From the NCBI GenBank assembly GCA_016647705.1, contig CM028336.1:17248880-17312879 (forward strand): a stretch of 64,000 bases of DNA, read 5' to 3'. A program made the translations under genes and the position numbers. The stretch's first letter is position 1, and each line of letters begins with the position of its first letter. This document shows, piece after piece, positions 56,771 to 64,000 of this stretch. Under the pieces are notes generated by a model, which was given only the letters and a program-made list of their open reading frames with translations, was not told where the DNA came from and ran no database searches. The DNA comes from Eucommia ulmoides. Lineage: Eukaryota > Streptophyta > Magnoliopsida > Garryales > Eucommiaceae.

Positions 56771-57418
56771 TGTAAGGCCCAATTATTCATTTTCGAACAT
56801 TTAAAAAAATATTGAGTTTAATGTGTTATTTAAAAATTTCAATATAGAAGAAAAAAATGTTGGGGATTAATATGTTAACTTTAATATGCAATTTGCAAAT
56901 TTAGTTTTAAGAGTTTTAGGGATTGAATAAATATTTATAATATTATCTTAGGGCTATATGTGTAATTAAAAAAAATCCTTTCATCCTTATCGACATTAGT
57001 CGGTGGACTTGATAAGATTATATATTTTTTTAAAATAAAAAAATAAAAAGAAAAAGAAATATAAATGACGACACACCGCCTCTCTCTCTCTTCGAATTTA
57101 TTCTCTCTCACCATCCTTATTTCATTCCTTGTTTTCTCTCTACATATTTATTGTTCTAGTTACTTCTCTCTAGTCGCTACATATGCATATCCTCTCTCCC
57201 TATGTACTTCTTAATCTCTCCCATTCTCTCCGTTTTCTCTCCCTCTATGGGAAGCTCGTACATATGTTAGAACATCTCTCTTGTCCATGTTATGTGTGCG
57301 CGCGCGCGCACGCACATGGGGGTATTCATATGAGTAGCATGTGTGTGTATAATATATGTGTGTGTGTGTGTATGCGAAATATATATTGTATATATATAAG
57401 TTTGGAAAACATAGTAGG

Positions 57419-57468
<50 letters not shown>

Positions 57469-58725
57469 TAGATAGATAGATAGATAGATATTTAATTGGT
57501 GAAGAATTTAATTCAAAGTAAAATTTTTAAATTTTATTAGAATTATATTTTGTTGGATATTTCATTGTCTAGTAATATTGTTAATTGTTATTTGAAATAT
57601 TAATTAATAAATTTTATAAATGTAAAATTGGTTTGAGAAAATAGGGCGTTTAATTTTAATAAATTTCATATAATTAAGAAAATTCAGAAATAGAAAAATT
57701 TACATTTTAATATCACGCATTGCGTATTAGATTTATTTAAATAAATTCTTAGTTTAAGCTCTGTTGTTATCAGGTTCACAGGCGACGCCGACTACGGCAG
57801 AATTTCAGCGATAGCATAATAGTAGTACAAATATTGAGGTAATTGTACTGTCTTCTATGCAAATTATTAAATAATATTTGCGTACTAAATTATGAAAAAG
57901 AAAAGATTTATTAAAATGAACAGTTTTATAACTTTAGACGGATCAAGTAAAAGTGATTGTGGAAAGTAATTTTTTATTAGTATTCGACTATGTCATAGTA
58001 TGATCCCGATACGAGGGCATGTCTTGTGGGATGTTGTTGGTCTAACATGAGGGCATGTTCTGTAGGACGTTGCGTTATGACCTGATAAAAAGGCAAGTCC
58101 TGCAGGTAGTGGTTGTTGTTGTTGACGATGATGATTATCATCATGATATGGTAGTTTATACCACGTGTTGGCTCCTACCATTAGAGATATTGAATGAACC
58201 TGACACTGATGACAACCTTAGATTGCACAGTTGTACAAGTTACAGTACCGTCATAACTCTCAATCGTGAGGTAAAACGATCATATGACTAGTAGGAAAAT
58301 ACGTTTCTAGTATTTTTTTATATAGAATTGATTTGATTGGTTGATTTATATTTAGTTGCTATATATTGATGATATTTATGAATTTTAATACAGGTCAATG
58401 TGATTATATTTTACTTTGGAAAATGTCACTATGATTATATTCTATTTTGGAAAGTGATTTTGATAAACGTACTTGATCGATAAATTATTTTTATAGTATG
58501 AAAACAATACACTGATAAAATATTTTGTCTTAGGTACTCCAAGTAGAGACGGATCCACCACTGGCGTTAGATAGAGTCAGAGGGTGGTATTGCTTTTCAG
58601 GCAGTCAGAGCAACTGTTAATAAACAGTGGTTCAAACTTTTGTAGTAACTGTTAAGTAAATTTTAGAATTTATGTCAATTGACAATTTATATTTATTATT
58701 GGTTGGCTAATAACAAATTGAGGTC
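56771..58725 (+). repeat. third LTR of the Gypsy-1 family (diverged)
   Basis: Starts TGTAAGGCCCAATTATTC and keeps the family landmarks in order: a TA/GATA microsatellite (57424-57490), CGCATTGCGTATTAG, ATCAGGTTCACAGGCG, GGTAATTGTACTGTCTTCT (57839), a repeat array (57999-58120), GTACCGTCATAACTCTC-like and ATCGTGAGGTAAAACGATC (58240), and GTTAGATAGAGTC (58571). The family end TGTGACA is not seen. The right limit near GAGGTCACG is approximate. No internal region is attached. Confidence 0.7.
57424..57490. repeat. TA and GATA microsatellite
   Basis: A long TA run followed by GATA units. It is the LTR-family microsatellite position. Confidence 0.92.
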
Positions 58726-58729
58726 ACGT

Positions 58730-60620
58730 TTATTATTATTATTATTATTATTATTATTTTATTTATCATAGTTGCGCAGCGGAAGCATGGTGGTGGAGTG
58801 GTTTGTCTTTTACCTCTATTTCTCCGTAGAAAATAAAAGGAAGAAACCAAGTGGTGGCCGTGGGAAAACCGGTCCATTATATTATATGTGCTCCTTATGT
58901 AAAATGGTTTTGATAAATGACTTAAATGAAGAAAAAAAATGTGTTTTAATGTGTAAAATGTTAAGTTTTCGGATCAATTTGGTCAATTGGCAAAAAGGAT
59001 CGGTCGACTTATCAAAACAATGTGTTTTGGGAGTAGAAATAGAGACATACTAATTCAATTGGTCAATCGAGCAAAGGAGTCGGTCAACCGATTGAAACAG
59101 TAGCTAAAATGAGTAACGAATAAGGTCTCTAATCGATTAGGTCAACCGACGGGTTCGAGCCGGTCAACCAAATGAAACAGTAGCAAATTTGGAAGATTTG
59201 GAAATGCTACTGACCTTATCGGTCAACCGACCAAGTGGGTCGGTCAACCGATTGGTGTTAAGGCCAACGGCTAAATAAGCCATCGGCACCTGGCGGTCAA
59301 CCGAAGGCAAGAGTAGGTCAATCGGCAAGGCCAGTCAACAAACTAATTGTTTTGATCTCTTGGTCAAATCTTTTCTTTTTTTTATGATATCAAGGAATAT
59401 ATTTTTAAGGGTTTTTGAATTAATTTCGTGAACTACAATGTATTATGTGATCTCTAATGATTTGGTCCACATATTTTAATATTCTCTTAATTAAAATGAT
59501 TTTATTTTTCCTATCCTTATGGATTGATAATTGAAAAGGTTTTTGGGACTAAAATGAATATTTCAAAGAGCATTTTTAAATGAAACATACCTATTTTGAT
59601 AGGGTATGATATATGAGGTCTTAAGATGTCATTTTATCACATATCTTAGAAAACTAGCTGTTGGAGGACTAGTTCTAAATCCATTTAAGTATACATGAAG
59701 GTATGAGTATAATTACATCAAGATAATAAATTTTGAACTTTTCTAAGAGTGAATATATTGCTGATATTTCTACGAGAGATTATCTTCAAAGTTCTTGATC
59801 TAAAACACTTGTTATTTGCGTCACCGGTTTGAGTTCTAATTGCGAAATCATTCTAGTCTTCGATGTTTCCTGGTGAGATCATTATAAGTCTTTTTATTTG
59901 TTTTGTAAGATTTATATATTGATTGTTTGGTTAAGGATTATTTAGAAAATCGTTTTGAACATAAAGTCCTAAAAATCTTTTCAACGGTTTTTACTTGATT
60001 ATCTGATTACGTGCTTACTTTGTATTACCCACTTTATTATTTAATGAGATTTAATTTTCCTCACATTATATCTATCACATAGTAATTATTCGAGCCATTA
60101 AATGAGTATATATGTATTGAGGTGGTAAAAGTTCCTTATGGGAAGAAACTTACAATTTTTGTATTTGTGAGTTTGAGAGGTTTAGACACATTTAGGATGG
60201 TGTCTAGTCGGGTAGTTAGGGTTTTGATATTTTTCTGTAAAAAAAGGTTAGGGTTTGTTCTTTATCTTGCAAAAAGGTAAAGTTATTCTTTTTCTTTGAA
60301 AAGAACTAGGTTTTGATTCTTCCTATAATTGAAATAAAAAGTGATTGTAAAGGTTCATCCGAAACCTGTGAAAATGATAAGTGAGATCATGGTAGGTTGA
60401 TTCTTAGCTTGTGAAAAGAATTAGAGTTTATGAAGGTTGATTCTAAGTTTGTGAAAAGAATTAAAAATTATAAAGGTTTGGTCCCTAACTTCAAGAATCA
60501 TGTTAGTAAAGGCTCACACAAATTATTCAGTAGTGTGTTATATTTCGGCAGTGTACTGAAGTGTGATCTTTACCAATTCAAGGGTGGTCAAGATCACCCT
60601 CATCTAAAACCTTAGTGGTT
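58730..60620 (+). repeat. SIRE/Maximus-like LTR remnant
   Basis: Many GGTCAACCGA-type decamers at 58970-59340, as in U3 regions of SIRE-like Copia LTRs. Downstream come repeated GTGAAAAGAATTA and AGGTTGATTCT motifs (60380-60470), then GGGTGGTCAAGATCACCC, a near-palindrome at 60582-60600. No coding region and no defined ends. The family assignment is tentative. Confidence 0.4.
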
Positions 60621-60828
60621 TCCATTCTTTTCTCAAACAACTCAGGGGAAATTTCAGTTACAACAAATCAAACCAAATCATTGTATTCTTATCCCTTAAA
60701 TTACAGCTTGAAATTATTATACAAGTGCCTAACACAAAGTCGATGGTACACATATAGGGTGACATGTTCAATTGCAGGAATTATGTCTTTTTGTTTGTCT
60801 AAAATCATAGTCATCCACATATATCTAT

Positions 60829-61400
60829 TGTTGGTATCCCAAAGTGTTCAACACCTCGAGTATGGTCCAATCAGGTGACAGGTGGGTTATCTTACTAAAG
60901 TGGAGTTACTTAGCTTGAGTTGGAGTTGGAAATTCTTTAAGTGAGCTGTAACGGTCATCCTGGAAAGATGAATTGCTGAAGTCCAGAGTGCTGCTCCTCA
61001 ATGGTATATACCTGCACAAGGTTGAGCTAGGATTTGTCCCCGCGAAACGCCTCCACTGTAAGAGTAAGAACTCTAAGAGAAAAGGTATAGAAACGCGTTA
61101 AGTATATAAATAGCGATTAAGCGTTACCTCGGGCTTACATATCTCTTGGTATTTATAGGCATTGGAGATTATTAATTTTACCTAATCGGGCCTAAACACA
61201 GTTAATTAGGCAAATCCATATGTTTAGTTGATAATTCGGGGTGTTTAGGAGATAATCATTAGGATTAGGTTTTCGGGCTTGTCTGGAAAAGCTCGCAGGA
61301 CTCTACCAGACTTGTAGAGGTGAGCTAGTAGAGGGGAGCGGAGATTTATGGAGTCTTGGAATAGAAACAAACTGAAATGGTAAGTCGGTCGAGGTAAATG
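60829..61400 (-). repeat. LTR-like repeat, copy 2 (inverted partner of 6780)
   Basis: The minus strand shares with 6780-7344 the blocks CCAAGACTCCAT, AATGATTATCTCCTAAAC, CTATAAATACC (TATA) and GGCGTTTCGCGGGGACAAAT, then GGACCATACTCGAGGTGT and the end ATACCAACA. The left end in sense is not defined; similarity fades near 61400. Confidence 0.6.
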
Positions 61401-63287
61401 GCTAAGTCCTTGAAGTTGGCCGTTCAAAGACATGACATAGAGTTCTAGGAGACAGCGTCCTTGTGGGGCACATTGCTTCTTCTTAGATGCAAAAGAGATT
61501 CTAGAGAAGGAGCCCTGGTCAACGTATGTTCCTGCGTGACACTTTGGATTCCTTAATGTGGCCACGTTATGGTGAGGGTAGACACGTAGTCGGGGCCCTG
61601 GTGCTAACTTAATGATACCAGAAAATACCCTTTTCAGTTTTCTCCGAGCCCTAGGCAGCCAGGGAAGCGAAATGGTCAGGGATATCAACATCTGGCTGGA
61701 AAGGGTGTCCCGGAGGCTTCGAAGCACGAGAAACGTCCCTGGATGGTTTTCTAGCACTTTCTGACGACTAGAGGCCAATCCTTGAACTCTGCAGCGCCAT
61801 CCTCCAGGCCAACGGAGCTCCTAGGGAAGTAGGCACGTCTTCTGAGTAACCTTGTGGATGGATAGGATTTTGAGCGACACTTCTTGAATCGTTAACATGT
61901 GCTGGGGGGACTGGTGGTGGAATATTATGTCGCCACTTTCACCGTAAGTATACGTGTCAAGTTTTAGTACAAAATAGAAGAGTTAGGATTGTCGTATCCA
62001 CAGGGATTGGTTGAGATTATTATCGAGTACCGTAATTATCATAACCTAACTTTATCTAGACGATAAAAAATATGTTTTTATAAATAAATATACTAATATT
62101 AAGTTAATTAAATTAATTATACACTATATTAAGATATTTAAGGAAATGGATTATCTAGGGATTAACTTCATTTACTTAAATGTGTTTGATCTCGTTTAGT
62201 TTATAATAACGGTGTTCGATTTATCTGACTCTGTATCGTAAACTCACTCACCGCCTCTCCCGAGTGTAAGATGAGTGAATATGCGATTTCGCATCAATGA
62301 AGAAGTCCCCCTCAATGTCTTAACGACGCTAGGTCACATGAGTCTTGCCCTAACGTCATGGATTGCACACTTTCTAACTCCCTCCCGGGTTATTAGATCG
62401 TTGCGTTGTGTTTAACCCTAATCCGAATTTGGGGTTACCTCTCCCGAGTGTCAAATCCCGTATTCTCTATATATCTAAACAAGTATATAATCGAAGAATA
62501 ACGGTAAACAAAATCAAATAACGAAGAATAACCATTAACGAAACACCGATATCAAATAAACCACATTTTCATAAATTATATGAATCCCCAGACAATATCC
62601 ATTTAGCTAATGGCCATAACCATTTATACAATGAAAAACGAGCTAAACATGCTCAACAAACTACTAAAGTTAAGAAAATAAAGAAAGAAACGAAGGAACT
62701 TAGCCATATCCTGAAGATCCGCTGCTAAAACCACTCTAAGAGCATTTCTCCTTCTTCGATTTGTGTTATTCTCCTTTGGGGTTTGGATGAGCTCCCCAAA
62801 AACCTCTCAAAATACTCTATAATATCTTCTCAAATGTGTTAGCGATGAAGGGATCAACTTAAGGGGTTCAAAATATTCCAAAATATCAAGAAAAACCCTT
62901 TACAGCTAGTGCCGGACTGCCACGGCGGTGGAAATGCAGAGATTTTAGCAACTATCTGTTGTTTCACTGCTGCAGCGGCAACACCCTTTCTTATTTTGGT
63001 TGTAACTTTCTTGTCCGAACTCTGATTGAAGTGATTCAAAAACCCGTGAAAATATAAGAGAAATATCTACAACTTCTATGTTTTGAGTTTTTCCAAAATA
63101 GGATTTCATCGTAGTCCAAAATGGTCTTGGAGTTACTACACCTGTACCAGTTTTGCACATTTTCACCATTTTATTCAAAAACCTACCAAACAACACAAAA
63201 ACATATTAAAACAACAAAAGAGCTTGAAAATATATAAATATTTGAATCTAAAAGTACTTGATTTGTCTATAAATAAATCACTTATCA
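61400..63287. other. unassigned repeat-like region
   Basis: No gene recognised. A G-run GGGGGGACTGGTGGTGG at 61905 resembles a polypurine tract. 62240-62470 repeats CTCCCGAGTGT twice and reads like non-coding retroelement sequence. The 177-codon frame at 61245-61778 (minus) overlaps the LTR-like repeat and shows no domain. Confidence 0.4.
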
Positions 63288-63520
63288 GGGACCAATTTAG
63301 AATAGACCCCCATGTGATTGTGTACCGGGCAGAGATAGTATGGTAGGGTAGCAACTAATTTTCTCAATTTTCTGGAAGCTCTTTTTGAACTGTTAATGTC
63401 TTCTGAAGGGACCAATTTGGGATAATCCCATATGGTTGGGCACCGGGCAGAGATAGCATGGTAGGACGACCGTAAATTATTTTAATTTTCTGGATGGCAC
63501 TCCTCGAACTTTAACATATT
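63288..63520. repeat. tandem repeat, about 120 bp, two units
   Basis: Units start GGGACCAATTT at 63288 and 63408 and share CACCGGGCAGAGATAG-like, ATGGTAGG and ATTTTCTGGA. The second unit is diverged. Confidence 0.85.
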
Positions 63521-64000
63521 TTAGGCACAGGCTGGCCTTTACCGTGGAGAAGGGGACAAAAGCAAATTCCAGAAGGGTACGCGTGATAGAAAGGCAAGGG
63601 GGCCAAGTAGGCACAACCCTCAGGGATACCAGGTGCACAGATGACAGGCAACGCACCGACGCAGCTGGCCCTCCGGCTAGCGCGCTGCGCATTGGTACGC
63701 ATGGCCACGCCGGTACACCTTTTTGGGCATTTTCTCGAGTCACGAGTACCCCCGCACATTCCGAGACCTTGTCTCGCCTTCTATGGCCAGTTTTTCTTAT
63801 AAATAGAGAGATGATGAGCCTCATTCAAACATATTCAAATTTTCTAGCCGTTCTCTTTAAGATATTTCTCTACACAATACTTTTTCTTTACTTTAAAATG
63901 TTTTCCAACATATCTACATCTGAATCTTTTTCCTTTTCTTCTTGGAGCAACTTAGGCTTCAACGTGTCAAAGTGAGCCTCCCCTATTCCCAGGGATACTG
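63521..64000 (+). other. possible LTR promoter region at the window edge
   Basis: A GC-richer stretch (63540-63780) precedes CTTATAAATAG at 63797, followed by a CT-rich leader and an ATG at 63898 (MFSNISTSESFSFSSWSNLG). This could be an LTR U3/R or a gene promoter. The window ends before it can be judged. Confidence 0.3.

Noticed and set aside
61245..61778. 177-codon minus-strand frame
   Set aside because: It overlaps the LTR-like repeat, has no recognisable domain, and the partner repeat at 6780 does not keep the frame.

Overview
This is plant nuclear DNA: AT-rich, intron-bearing and dominated by nested plant retrotransposons and small DNA transposons. The one host gene I recognise is urate oxidase (uricase) on the minus strand. 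Five consecutive exons, at 34141-33938, 29846-29754, 9750-9675, 2771-2662 and 1954-1863, join in frame to give the first 191 residues of an enzyme of about 309. The C-terminal third lies beyond base 1. The exons total 575 bp and are spread over 32 kb, because introns 1, 2 and 3 are 4.1, 20.0 and 6.9 kb and are filled with transposons. I cannot name the species. A dicot is likely, and the Au-type SINE and Tat, RE1-like and TNT1-like elements are all common in flowering plants.

Layout. 1-1862: start of uricase intron 5, with a hAT-type element carrying an 8-bp target duplication. 2772-9674: intron 3, with a second hAT-type family, an Au SINE with a 17-bp target duplication, a degenerate SINE and LTR remnants. 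9751-29753: intron 2, holding a plant-mobile-domain pseudogene, three Copia elements (A minus, B split between both strands, and a TNT1-like element called Copia-2 here), a large inverted duplication, a Tourist-like MITE and a second, oppositely oriented copy of the first hAT element. 29847-33937: intron 1, with small MITEs. 34142-35822: upstream of uricase, including a Tourist-like MITE.

35823-56534 is one Ty3/Gypsy element of the Tat lineage (minus strand), 20.7 kb long. It has two LTRs, a Tat-type primer site, and a CCATG target duplication on both sides. Its own parts are gag, protease, RT, two RNases H, integrase, a tandem-repeat spacer and plus-strand (antisense) extra ORFs, one of them an uninterrupted 207-codon frame. 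Other elements sit inside it: two copies of one MITE family, and a second Gypsy element with LTRs of about 3 kb (41.16-50.38 kb). That element's LTR is in turn interrupted by an oppositely oriented solo LTR of the same family with a CACCC target duplication. 56540-64000 holds another LTR of this family, a SIRE-like LTR remnant with many GGTCAACCGA motifs, an inverted partner of the 6.8-kb LTR-like repeat, and unassigned repeats.

Apart from uricase and the 207-codon ORF, the coding regions I recognise are broken by stops and frameshifts. I did not find a clear new biological system. The items most worth checking are the antisense ORF with its hairpin TATA box, the inverted duplication around Copia-2, the copy-specific minisatellites at one fixed place in the large LTR family, and the transposon-swollen uricase gene.
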